From NCBI GenBank assembly GCA_030840665.1, contig JAVEEB010000050.1, positions 1 to 6,735 on the forward strand: a stretch of DNA of 6,735 bases, written 5' to 3'. The notes under the pieces are model-generated. The model did no database searches. It was not told where the DNA came from and saw only the letters and a program-made list of their open reading frames with translations. Made by a program: the position numbers and the translations under genes. The stretch comes from Frankiaceae bacterium. GTDB taxonomy: Bacteria; Actinomycetota; Actinomycetes; JAVEEB01. Each line of letters starts with the position of its first letter. Positions within the stretch are counted from its first letter, which is position 1. Positions 1 through 6,242 of this stretch are shown in pieces.

Positions 1-587
1 CCGTTCCGGATGTGCCAGATGACGCCGTCGTCGTCCCGCAGCCGCGTGACCCGCAACCCGAGTTCCTCGACGGTGCCGGTGGCCACCCCCGCGTCGATGA
101 TGTCGCCGACGCCGTACTGGTCTTCGATGAGCATCGCGAGGCCGTTGAGGTAGTCACGCACGAGCGTCTGCGCGCCGAAGCCGATCGCCACACCGGCGAC
201 GGATGACACCGTCACGATGCCGCTGATGTTGATGCCGAGTTCGGACAGCACCGCGACCAGCGCCACCACGAAGATGACCGTGGTGACGATGCTGCGCAAC
301 ACGGATCCGACCGCCGCGAGTCGTTGTTCACGGCGCCTGTTGGTGTCGGGCATGGCGCTCTGCAGCCGCTTGCGCAGCCGGCGGGGGAGCGGGCGCAGCG
401 GGTTCGGGAAGCCCGCCGTCGCGCGGCGCACGACGTCGTTGATCCCGTGATGGATAACGACGCGGAGGATCAGTGAGACGACGATGATGCCGACGATGCG
501 CACCGGCGAGAGTGGGACCGCAAGGTGCACGAACGGCAGGCAGGGCAGATCCTGATGCCGGGTGCACGCGTCGAGGAACGGCTGCAT
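1..587 (-). CDS. MscS-family mechanosensitive ion channel, 3' part cut off by window edge
   Basis: This is a small-conductance mechanosensitive channel, a membrane protein that opens on membrane tension to release solutes during hypo-osmotic shock. The visible 195 codons begin MQPFLDACTRHQ. They show a first hydrophobic segment at about residues 19-45, a basic loop rich in Arg (65-90), a second hydrophobic segment (about 93-115) and the pore-helix region at about 119-155 (GVAIGFGAQTLVRDYLNG). The start of the beta-domain follows (GDIIDAG, then GTVEELGLRVTRLRDDDG and HIRNG at the edge). The pore helix rich in Gly and Ala followed by G-D-x-I and G-x-V-E is the recognised MscS signature. I chose ATG at 587 because it sits one base after the TGA of the upstream peptidase gene (TGAGATG), which suggests translational coupling; no good ribosome binding site is visible. 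An N-terminal extension into the peptidase gene cannot be excluded. The C-terminal cytoplasmic domain lies outside the window. The family call is firm; the paralogue type is not resolvable. Confidence 0.93.
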   Translation of the reverse strand, partial: MQPFLDACTRHQDLPCLPFVHLAVPLSPVRIVGIIVVSLILRVVIHHGINDVVRRATAGFPNPLRPLPRRLRKRLQSAMPDTNRRREQRLAAVGSVLRSIVTTVIFVVALVAVLSELGINISGIVTVSSVAGVAIGFGAQTLVRDYLNGLAMLIEDQYGVGDIIDAGVATGTVEELGLRVTRLRDDDGVIWHIRN

Positions 588-588
588 C

Positions 589-2658
589 TCAGGAGTCGCC
601 GATGCTGAGGCCGGTGCGCGCGGCCAGGTAGGCCATCGTGTCGATCGCCAAGCCGACCGAACGCGTGACGGACCTCGCGCCGTGGCCGACGTCCGCCTCG
701 CGCCGGTAGAGAATCGGCCTGTCACTGGCCGTCGCGTGCTGCAGGGCCGCGCACATTTTCCTTGCGTGCAAGGGATCTACGCGCGTGTCGGAGTCGAACA
801 CCGTGAAAAGGACGCTTGGGTACGAGACCCCGTCGCGCACATTGTGATACGGCGAGTACGCGTGCAAGGCCGCCAGTTCGGACGCGTCCGTCGCGGATCC
901 GTATTCGGTCGACCAGAGTTGGCCGAGGCCGTGCAGCTCGTAGCGCACCATGTCCAGCAGGGGCGCGGAGCAGACCACCGCGGCGAACAGGTCGGGGTGT
1001 TGCGTGACTGCCGCGCCGACGAGCAGCCCGCCGTTGCTGCCACCGGAAATGCCGAGCTGGTCCGGCGTGGTCCAGCCCTCGGCGATGAGGTGTTCGGCGG
1101 CGGCGTGGAAGTCGTCGAAGACGTTCTGCTTGAGCTGGCGCATCCCGGCGCGGTGCCACTCGTCGCCCTCCTCGGCGCCACCGCGAAGGCAGGCAACCGC
1201 ATAGACACCGCCGGCTTCGACCCAAGCGAGTGCCGTCGCCGAATACCCAGGTGTCATGGGGATTCCGAAGCCGCCGTAGCCGTAGAGGATCGTCGGGCGC
1301 GGGCCCTCCGGAGCCGCGGCGGGCGACAGGATGAACAGGCGCACCTGCGTGCCGTCGCGACTCGTGTACACATCCTGGCGCGCGTGCACGGCCGGCGGCT
1401 CGACGTTGCCCGGCGGTGTGGCCCACACGCTCACGGTCCCGTCGACCGCGTCGTACCGCAGAACGCAGGGCGGGGTCACGTGGTCGGTGTAACCGAGCCA
1501 GGCCTCGGTGCCGCCCTCGGGCCGATCGGAGATGCCCCCGACGCTGCCCAGCCCGGGCAACTCGACGACCGAACGGAAGGCGCCCGTCGCGAGGTCACGC
1601 ACCGACAGTTCGCTGACCGCGTGCCGGGTGTGTGCCACGAGCAACGTGTCGGCGTCTTCCAGAATGGAGAAGTCCTCGAGCACGGCTTCGTCATCCTGGG
1701 GGATCAGATCCACCCAGTTCTCGTACGACGGGTCCTCCGGCGACACCGTGCAGAGGCGCCCGCGGGGCGCATCGCGGTTGGTGTGCACGTACAGGCGACC
1801 GTCGCGGCCGACGTGCACGCCGGTCTGGGCATCCACGCCGACCTGAATCGGTACAAGCACGGGCTTTTCGGGGCTCGTCGCGTGCAGGTCCGCGATCCAC
1901 AGGTCGTTGCGGGGTGCGGTGCCTTCGGTCGCGGAGACGACCAGCCAACGGCCGTCGGTGCTGACGCCGCCGCCGAAGAACGACGTCTTGTCCTGGTCCT
2001 CGCCGAAGATGAGAACGTCGTCGGCGGGGTCGGTGCCGACGCGGTGCAGCCAGAGGCGACGGTGGTACTGCGCCTCGTCGGCGGGCAGGACCTCGGGCGG
2101 CAACCGGCGGACGTAGTAGAACGCCTCACCGCCGACGAGCCAGCCGACGGGGGAGTAACGGATGCGATCGATGGGGCCGTCGATGATCTCGCCGGTGTCG
2201 ACCAGCAACACGCGAAGCGCGGACTCCTCGTCACCGCCCGTGGAGAGCTGGTAGGCGAGTTGGCGCCCCTCCTTGTCCGGCTGCCATGAGTCGAGCGTCG
2301 TCGTGCCGGTGGGGTCGATCGCCATGGGATCGAGCAGCACCCGTTCGCTGCCGTCCGCCTCGCGCACCACGACGACCGCGTGTTCCTGCTCGGCGCTGCG
2401 CCGTACAAAAAAGGAACGATCCCCTCGCCACGCGGGCGCCCCGATGACGCCGGCTTTGAGCAGGTCCGTGATGCGGGTCCGCAGATGTCCCCGGCCCGGC
2501 AGGCCGTCGAGGGCGTCGGAGGCCAGCGAATCCTGCGCGGCCGTCCACCTGACGGTGCGCTCATCCGCCGGGTCCTCCAGCCACCGGTAGGGGTCGGCGA
2601 CTGTGGTGCCGGCGATGATTTCGACCAGGTCCAGGCGCTCAGCCGCGGGGTAATCCAT
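589..2658 (-). CDS. Prolyl oligopeptidase family serine peptidase (S9A)
   Basis: This is a serine peptidase that cleaves short peptides after proline, presumably in the cytoplasm because no signal peptide is present. The 689-residue length fits the family (about 700). The N-terminus (DPYRWLEDP, 22-30) is the usual S9A opening. Residues about 70-420 are the seven-bladed propeller region, and about 435-689 form the alpha/beta-hydrolase domain. The oxyanion-region motif YGYGGFG is at 459-465. The nucleophile Ser541 lies in GGSNGG, Asp624 in DSDTRV, and His659 in DVGHG, so the triad is complete. Arg626 and Trp582 (LWSTEYG) match positions that in pig prolyl oligopeptidase hold the substrate carboxyl and proline ring (known family; the alignment is by eye). 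The start ATG at 2658 has an AGAGG ribosome binding site eight bases upstream (plus-strand 2667-2671). It is followed after one base by the MscS gene. Oligopeptidase B, a basic-residue-specific relative, is a less likely alternative. Confidence 0.93.
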   Translation of the reverse strand: MDYPAAERLDLVEIIAGTTVADPYRWLEDPADERTVRWTAAQDSLASDALDGLPGRGHLRTRITDLLKAGVIGAPAWRGDRSFFVRRSAEQEHAVVVVREADGSERVLLDPMAIDPTGTTTLDSWQPDKEGRQLAYQLSTGGDEESALRVLLVDTGEIIDGPIDRIRYSPVGWLVGGEAFYYVRRLPPEVLPADEAQYHRRLWLHRVGTDPADDVLIFGEDQDKTSFFGGGVSTDGRWLVVSATEGTAPRNDLWIADLHATSPEKPVLVPIQVGVDAQTGVHVGRDGRLYVHTNRDAPRGRLCTVSPEDPSYENWVDLIPQDDEAVLEDFSILEDADTLLVAHTRHAVSELSVRDLATGAFRSVVELPGLGSVGGISDRPEGGTEAWLGYTDHVTPPCVLRYDAVDGTVSVWATPPGNVEPPAVHARQDVYTSRDGTQVRLFILSPAAAPEGPRPTILYGYGGFGIPMTPGYSATALAWVEAGGVYAVACLRGGAEEGDEWHRAGMRQLKQNVFDDFHAAAEHLIAEGWTTPDQLGISGGSNGGLLVGAAVTQHPDLFAAVVCSAPLLDMVRYELHGLGQLWSTEYGSATDASELAALHAYSPYHNVRDGVSYPSVLFTVFDSDTRVDPLHARKMCAALQHATASDRPILYRREADVGHGARSVTRSVGLAIDTMAYLAARTGLSIGDS

Positions 2659-2703
2659 GCGGGGAGCCTCTCATGCGCACGCCCACCGACGGGGTGCTGC
2701 CTG

Positions 2704-2724
2704 CGACACGCCGGGCGCGTGTCG
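2704..2724. repeat. Perfect 8-bp inverted repeat, 5-nt spacer (hairpin or operator)
   Basis: CGACACGC at 2704-2711 is the exact reverse complement of GCGTGTCG at 2717-2724, with CGGGC between. It lies 46 bp upstream of the peptidase start and about 110 bp upstream of the HNH start. It could be a binding site for a dimeric regulator or a stable hairpin in the peptidase leader RNA. There is no adjacent T-run on either strand, so an intrinsic terminator is unlikely. The repeat is seen directly; the function is inferred. Confidence 0.5.
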
Positions 2725-2823
2725 GTGAGCCCGCAACGAATTGAGGCGTGCAGATTTCGCCATTGTCGGGTTCACTGGGAGAACGCACGCCGGCACCAGC
2801 CAGGTGAACGGCGATGACGCCCT

Positions 2824-2827
2824 GGAG
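2824..2827 (+). promoter_or_regulatory. Ribosome binding site deciding the HNH start
   Basis: GGAG lies six bases before ATG 2834. This supports that start over the upstream in-frame TTG at 2741, whose extra 31 residues (rich in Gly, Thr and Cys) do not resemble the family's N-terminus. Confidence 0.6.
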
Positions 2828-2833
2828 TGCTGC

Positions 2834-3355
2834 ATGGCGCACGTGCTCGTTCTGAATGCGACGTTCGAACCGCTGTGCCTCGTGCCGCAGCGTCGAGCCG
2901 TCGTGCTGCTGCTCGCCCAGAAGGCCCTCCTCGTCGAAGGCGACGTGGGGTTGTGGCGCAGCGCCCACGCGTCGGTGACCCCGCCCGTCGTGGTGCGGTT
3001 GGCGAAATATGTGCGGGTCCCGTATAGGGGCGCCGTGCCCCTCACCCGCCGGGCGGTCTTCGTTCGCGACGGTGGCCGGTGCGTCTATTGCGGGGCCGCC
3101 GCGACGAGCCTCGACCATGTGATCCCCCGCAGCCGCGGCGGCGAGCACGCGTGGGACAACGTCGTCTCCGCCTGCGGTCGGTGCAATCACCAGAAGGCGG
3201 ACCGTTCGGTGTCCGACCTCGGCTGGCGGATGCGCCGCGCCCCGCACGTGCCGAGTGGGTCGGCGTGGCGCGTGATGGGCACCGGCCGGATGGACCCGCG
3301 TTGGCGCCCCTACCTGGACGGCTGGATGCAGTTCGAGGAAACCGCGTCGGCCTAG
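2834..3355 (+). CDS. HNH endonuclease, short actinobacterial type
   Basis: This 173-residue protein carries an HNH (beta-beta-alpha-metal) nuclease domain. Its N-terminus (AHVLVLNATFEPL) and the segment LAKYVRVPYRGAVPLTRRAVFVRD (56-79) match the widespread actinobacterial HNH family. A zinc-binding Cys pair sits at 83/86 (CVYC) and a second at 114/117 (CGRC). The nuclease core is Asp94-His95 (LDHVIPRSRGG), Asn109 (WDNVV) and Asn118/His119 with Lys121 (CNHQK), so the expected residues are all present. The C-terminal tail (GWRMRRAP, then SAWRV) is also typical. The gene stands alone in a divergent arrangement, with no methylase, recombinase or phage genes nearby, which argues against a restriction system. 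Its cellular role is not established for this family as far as I know; DNA repair or processing is only an inference. It ends 40 bp before malQ and may be transcribed with it. Confidence 0.9.
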   Translation: MAHVLVLNATFEPLCLVPQRRAVVLLLAQKALLVEGDVGLWRSAHASVTPPVVVRLAKYVRVPYRGAVPLTRRAVFVRDGGRCVYCGAAATSLDHVIPRSRGGEHAWDNVVSACGRCNHQKADRSVSDLGWRMRRAPHVPSGSAWRVMGTGRMDPRWRPYLDGWMQFEETASA

Positions 3356-3381
3356 GCGATCGGCCCGCAGGGGCTGGGCAT

Positions 3382-3387
3382 TAGCGT
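3382..3387 (+). promoter_or_regulatory. Putative -10 element for leaderless malQ transcript
   Basis: TAGCGT matches the actinobacterial TAnnnT -10 pattern and ends eight bases before the A of ATG 3396, where transcription would be expected to start. No Shine-Dalgarno-like sequence precedes that ATG. I see no good -35 element at 16-18 bp upstream, so the assignment rests on the -10 box and its position only. Confidence 0.4.
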
Positions 3388-3395
3388 TGAACCCG

Positions 3396-5438
3396 ATGAC
3401 TGACACCGATGACCTCCGCGCGCTCGCCGACGCCCACGGGATCCAGGTCGAATACTGGAACGTCGACGGCCGGGCCATCACCCTGTCCGACGACACGCTG
3501 CGCGCCCTGCTCGGCGCCCTCGACGTGGTTGCCGACAGCCCCGAGGACGTCCGGACGTCCCTGGCCTCCGTGGCGGCTGACCGCGACCGCGCCCTGCCGC
3601 GGACGATCGTCTCGACCGAGGGCAGCACCTGGCAGTTCCCCTCGGGGCTGACCGACGTCGTCGTCCAGCTCGAGGACGGCGGCACGCTCGACCTGGTCGA
3701 CCAGCTGCCGGCCGATCTCCCGCTGGGGTGGCACACGTTGCGCGCGCGCACTGCCGACGGCGTGGACGTCACCGCCCACGTCATCGCTGCGCCCAGGCGA
3801 TTGCCTGCGCCGCCGCGGGGTTGGGGCTGGCAGATCCAGCTGTACGGGTTGCGCAGCGACGATTCGTGGGGGATCGGTGACGCCGCCGACCTGCGCACGC
3901 TCGCCGTCCGATCAGCTGTCGACTACGGCGCGGACGCGGTCCTCGTCAACCCGTTCCACTCGCCGACTCCCGTGCTGCCGTTGCAGAACTCGCCGTACTA
4001 CCCGTCGAGCCGCCGCTGGTATGACCCGCTGCTGATCGCCGTTGCCGACCTGCCCGAGTACACGGCCGCGACGCCGGAGGTACGCGGCTCGGTGGATGCG
4101 CTGGGGCGCGCGGCCCGCGCCATGAACCAGAACGACGGCGTCGACAGGGACGCCGTGTGGGCCGCCAAGCGTGCGGCCCTGGACATGCTCTTTCCCTTTG
4201 TACGAAGGGATGCGTTCGCCGCCCATCGCAAGGCGTGCGGCGACGAGCTGGAGCGATACGCGACGTACTGCGCCCTCGCTGAGCTGCACGGGCCCAACTG
4301 GCAGGAGTGGCCGGAGAACCTGCGTTCCCCGGAGGCCCCTGCGACGTTGCGCGCGCGCCGCGAACTGTCAGCGAGCGTCGAATTCTTTGCGTGGACTCAG
4401 TTCCTGTGCAGCGAGCAGTTGTCCACCGTGCAGCGGGACGCTGTCGATGCCGGGATGCGCATCGGCGTCATCCACGACCTCGCGGTCGGTGTCGACCCGG
4501 CAGGGGCCGACGGTTGGGCCCTGCAGGGTGTCCTGGCCTTGCGGGCCAGCGCGGGAGCGCCGCCGGACACGTACAACCAGCTCGGCCAGGATTGGGGCTT
4601 GCCGCCGTGGCATCCACGCCGCATCGCAGAGGCCGGCTACGCGCCCCTGCGCGACATGCTGCGGGCGGTGCTCGCGAACGGTGGCGGCATTCGCATCGAC
4701 CACGTGATGGGGCTGTTCCGCCTCTGGTGGGTGCCGCGCGGCATGTCCTCTCCGCACGGCGGCTATGTGCGCTACGACGCCCAGGCGATGGTCGCGGCGG
4801 TGACGCTGGAGGCCCACCGGGCGGGCGCGATCGTCGTGGGGGAGGACCTCGGCACCGTCGAGCCGTCGGTCCGCGAGGCGATGGATTCCCGCGGCTGGCT
4901 GGGCAGCGAGGTCATGTGGTTCACCCACGACCGCAACTACTTCACGGAACCCGGCGGCTACCGGCGGGCCGCGGTCGCCTCGGTCAGCACCCATGACCTG
5001 CCGACGGCTGCCGGCATGCTGACCGGTGCTCACATCGACCTCCGCGCTCGGCTCGGGTTGTTCGCGCAGGGCGAGGACGAGGTCCGCGCGCACTGGCGGG
5101 CCGAACTCGACGGGTTGCTCGCGGCCCTGGTCCGCGAGGGTGTCGTCGAGGCCGGCGCCGATGTCGCCTCGCGCATCGCCGGCATCCACGAGTTCCTGGC
5201 CCGGGTCGCGTCCACGCTGGTGCTGGTGTCGCCGTACGACATCGTCGGTGACCTGCGCCAGCCGAACCTGCCGGGGACGATCGATGAGTACCCCAACTGG
5301 CGCTTGCCGGTGGCGTCCGCGACGGGCACCGGCGGCGCCGACCGGCCGATCTCGCTCGGGGAACTCCTCGAGGACCCGCGTGTGCGGCATGTCGCGTCGA
5401 CCCTCGCACCGCGCGCGAGCGCCCTTCCGCTACCGTGA
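3396..5438 (+). CDS. malQ: 4-alpha-glucanotransferase (amylomaltase, GH77)
   Basis: MalQ transfers alpha-1,4-glucan segments between malto-oligosaccharides and releases glucose, in cytoplasmic maltodextrin and glycogen metabolism. The 680 residues fit the long bacterial form. An N-terminal beta-sandwich-like region (about 1-140) precedes the GH77 barrel. Barrel motifs are GWGWQIQLYGLRSDDSWGIGD (142-162), VNPFHS (185-190) and SPYYPSSRRW (199-208), followed by HDLAVGVDP and TYNQLGQDWGLPPW. Catalytic residues by family analogy are nucleophile Asp435 (RIDHVMG), acid/base Glu483 (VGEDLGTV) and Asp534 (STHDLPT). NLPGTIDEYPNW (625-636) near the C-terminus is also characteristic. I chose ATG 3396; an in-frame TTG at 3387 would add only three residues. 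The stop overlaps the next gene's start (TGATG), pointing to translational coupling. No other maltose or glycogen genes are in the window. Confidence 0.96.
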   Translation: MTDTDDLRALADAHGIQVEYWNVDGRAITLSDDTLRALLGALDVVADSPEDVRTSLASVAADRDRALPRTIVSTEGSTWQFPSGLTDVVVQLEDGGTLDLVDQLPADLPLGWHTLRARTADGVDVTAHVIAAPRRLPAPPRGWGWQIQLYGLRSDDSWGIGDAADLRTLAVRSAVDYGADAVLVNPFHSPTPVLPLQNSPYYPSSRRWYDPLLIAVADLPEYTAATPEVRGSVDALGRAARAMNQNDGVDRDAVWAAKRAALDMLFPFVRRDAFAAHRKACGDELERYATYCALAELHGPNWQEWPENLRSPEAPATLRARRELSASVEFFAWTQFLCSEQLSTVQRDAVDAGMRIGVIHDLAVGVDPAGADGWALQGVLALRASAGAPPDTYNQLGQDWGLPPWHPRRIAEAGYAPLRDMLRAVLANGGGIRIDHVMGLFRLWWVPRGMSSPHGGYVRYDAQAMVAAVTLEAHRAGAIVVGEDLGTVEPSVREAMDSRGWLGSEVMWFTHDRNYFTEPGGYRRAAVASVSTHDLPTAAGMLTGAHIDLRARLGLFAQGEDEVRAHWRAELDGLLAALVREGVVEAGADVASRIAGIHEFLARVASTLVLVSPYDIVGDLRQPNLPGTIDEYPNWRLPVASATGTGGADRPISLGELLEDPRVRHVASTLAPRASALPLP

Positions 5439-5785
5439 TGCGCGTGTTCACGCGTCGTGCTGCCCGGGCGATAGCCATCGCCGTCGGCCTCGCCGTGCCC
5501 ATGGTCGGAGGCGTCAGCGCCTTCGCGGTCGAGGACGGCGAAACTCCGGATCCGCTGCCCGTCGGGCAGACCGTGCTGATCTTCGTCGTGTTGCCGATCG
5601 CGATCAGCCTCGTGATCCTCTTTCTGACCTACCTGCCGGGCTGGTTCCGCGGCCCGCGCTACCGCCCGACCCGCGAATGGGACCACGACCCGCTGTGGTT
5701 CGGCGGGCCGAAGGACGCGGCTGACGCGATCGCCTACGACACGCAGATCCGCGTTCAGGGGGGTGGGGCAAGTGCTGGTTGGTGA
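5438..5785 (+). CDS. Small membrane protein with signal peptide and one TM helix, function unknown
   Basis: I do not recognise a characterised homologue, though the layout resembles a conserved actinobacterial hypothetical protein. The 115 residues begin with a basic N-terminus (RVFTRRAARA) and a hydrophobic stretch ending VSAFA at 26-30, a plausible signal-peptidase I site. A short acidic, Pro-containing segment (31-41) precedes a clear transmembrane helix at about 44-66 (VLIFVVLPIAISLVILFL). The polar tail contains GWFRGPRYRPTREWDHDPLWFGGP (68-91) and ends GGGASAGW. If the signal is cleaved, the tail should face the cytoplasm. ATG 5438 overlaps the malQ stop by one base. GTG 5435 and GTG 5444 are also in frame. 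No ribosome binding site is visible, so coupling to malQ is likely. A TAnnnT box (TACCGT, 5431-5436) could alternatively give a leaderless start at GTG 5444. The end overlaps the DUF5130 gene. Confidence 0.82.
   Translation: MRVFTRRAARAIAIAVGLAVPMVGGVSAFAVEDGETPDPLPVGQTVLIFVVLPIAISLVILFLTYLPGWFRGPRYRPTREWDHDPLWFGGPKDAADAIAYDTQIRVQGGGASAGW
5757..5762 (+). promoter_or_regulatory. Ribosome binding site deciding the DUF5130 start
   Basis: AGGGGG lies nine bases before GTG 5772. The alternative in-frame GTG 5763 directly abuts this tract, leaving no spacer, so 5772 is preferred. The site lies inside the coding end of the upstream membrane protein. Confidence 0.5.
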
Positions 5786-6176
5786 CGCCCTGTCCGCGGA
5801 ACAGATCGACCAGATCGGCCGCACCCTGCAGCGGGCAAATCGTGAGACCGGCCTGCACTTTTCGGTGTTTCTCGGGGACCCGATCGACGGCAGTGCGCCG
5901 CGTGATTTCGCTGTGCACGCCCACGCGGCGCTCGGCGACGCCCTCGCCCGCAAGGCGGTCCTCATCCTCGTCGCGCCCAGTGCCCGGCGGGTCGAGATCG
6001 TCACGGGCAGCGAAGTGAATCACCGGGTGAACGATCGGGCCTGCGGCCTGGCGGCCCTGTCGATGTCCGGCAACTTCGCCGGTGGTGACCTGCCCGGCGG
6101 GATCGTCACGGGAATCCGCATGCTGGCGGATTCGGCGGGCCAGGGCTCCCGGGCGCGCGTCCGCGTCGGCCGCTAA
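5772..6176 (+). CDS. DUF5130 family protein (TPM-domain-like)
   Basis: This 134-residue soluble protein matches, from memory, the actinobacterial DUF5130 family: LSAEQIDQIGRTLQRANRETGLHFSVFLGD (7-36), a central HAHAALGDALARKAVLILVAPSARRVEIVTG (49-79) and DRACGLAALSM followed by FAGGDLPGGIVTGIRMLAD. The alternation of an N-terminal helix, beta-strand (FSVFLG), helix, beta-strand (AVLILVA) and beta-strand (RRVEIVTG) is reminiscent of TPM domains. The family's biochemical function is unknown to me, and I would not assign one. There is no signal peptide or membrane segment, so it is presumably cytoplasmic. It could associate with the tail of the small membrane protein whose gene it overlaps by 14 bp; that is inference. 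It appears to be the last gene of the malQ unit. The tail (SRARVRVGR) is basic. Confidence 0.85.
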   Translation: MLVGDALSAEQIDQIGRTLQRANRETGLHFSVFLGDPIDGSAPRDFAVHAHAALGDALARKAVLILVAPSARRVEIVTGSEVNHRVNDRACGLAALSMSGNFAGGDLPGGIVTGIRMLADSAGQGSRARVRVGR

Positions 6177-6178
6177 CC

Positions 6179-6224
6179 GGCCAGTGCCGGCTGTCAATTC
6201 CGGCTAGGGTCTGGGGCACTGGCC
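6179..6224. repeat. Perfect 10-bp inverted repeat around a -10-like box
   Basis: GGCCAGTGCC at 6179-6188 is the exact reverse complement of GGCACTGGCC at 6215-6224, separated by 26 bp. It begins three bases after the DUF5130 stop. A competing smaller hairpin can form inside (GCCGG 6186-6190 with CCGGC 6200-6204). No T-run follows the right arm, so a classical intrinsic terminator is unlikely. The arms bracket the putative -10 element of the lipoprotein gene, which also allows an operator role. The repeat is directly visible; its role is open. Confidence 0.5.
6205..6210 (+). promoter_or_regulatory. Putative -10 element of the lipoprotein gene
   Basis: TAGGGT fits the TAnnnT pattern and would place the transcript start near 6217-6218, giving a leader of about 25 bases that includes the ribosome binding site. 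No convincing -35 sequence is seen 16-18 bp upstream, where the left arm of the inverted repeat lies. Confidence 0.35.
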
Positions 6225-6242
6225 AACAGGGGGCGATCGATC

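Larger units (their letters stand above)
2659..2833. promoter_or_regulatory. Divergent intergenic spacer between peptidase and HNH genes
   Basis: This 175-bp spacer lies between two divergently transcribed genes and should hold the promoters of both. It contains the AGAGG ribosome binding site of the peptidase (2667-2671, minus strand), a perfect inverted repeat (2704-2724) and the GGAG of the HNH gene (2824-2827). I see no clear -35/-10 pair at normal spacing on either strand. TTGAGG (2741-2746) and CATTGT (2761-2766) on the plus strand are only 14 bp apart, which is too short to be convincing. The role is inferred from gene orientation. Confidence 0.55.

Noticed and set aside
562..2289. A 575-codon open frame on the plus strand opposite the peptidase gene
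   Set aside because: It is antisense to a peptidase with an intact catalytic triad. Its translation is low-complexity, rich in Arg, Val, Gly and Asp, with no recognisable motif. High GC at third positions removes stop codons from this antisense frame.
2741..2833. Upstream TTG start for the HNH protein, adding 31 residues
   Set aside because: The extension does not look like the family N-terminus, while ATG 2834 has a GGAG at good spacing and begins with the expected LVLNATFEPL segment.
2834..3355. HNH gene as part of a restriction or phage defence system
   Set aside because: There is no methyltransferase, helicase, toxin-like or phage gene beside it, and the protein resembles a widespread core actinobacterial HNH family.
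2639..3898. A 419-codon minus-strand open frame spanning the HNH gene and both its flanks
   Set aside because: It runs antisense through two recognised genes and the divergent spacer, with a low-complexity, Arg/Ala/Pro-rich translation. The HNH and MalQ motifs decide the real strand.
4368..5390. A 340-codon open frame on the minus strand opposite malQ
   Set aside because: It is a composition-driven shadow of malQ. It has no family motif and lies wholly within the coding region of a well-supported enzyme.
6179..6224. Intrinsic terminator after the DUF5130 gene
   Set aside because: There is no T-run after the right arm and the loop is 26 nt, so the inverted repeat is listed only as a repeat of open function.
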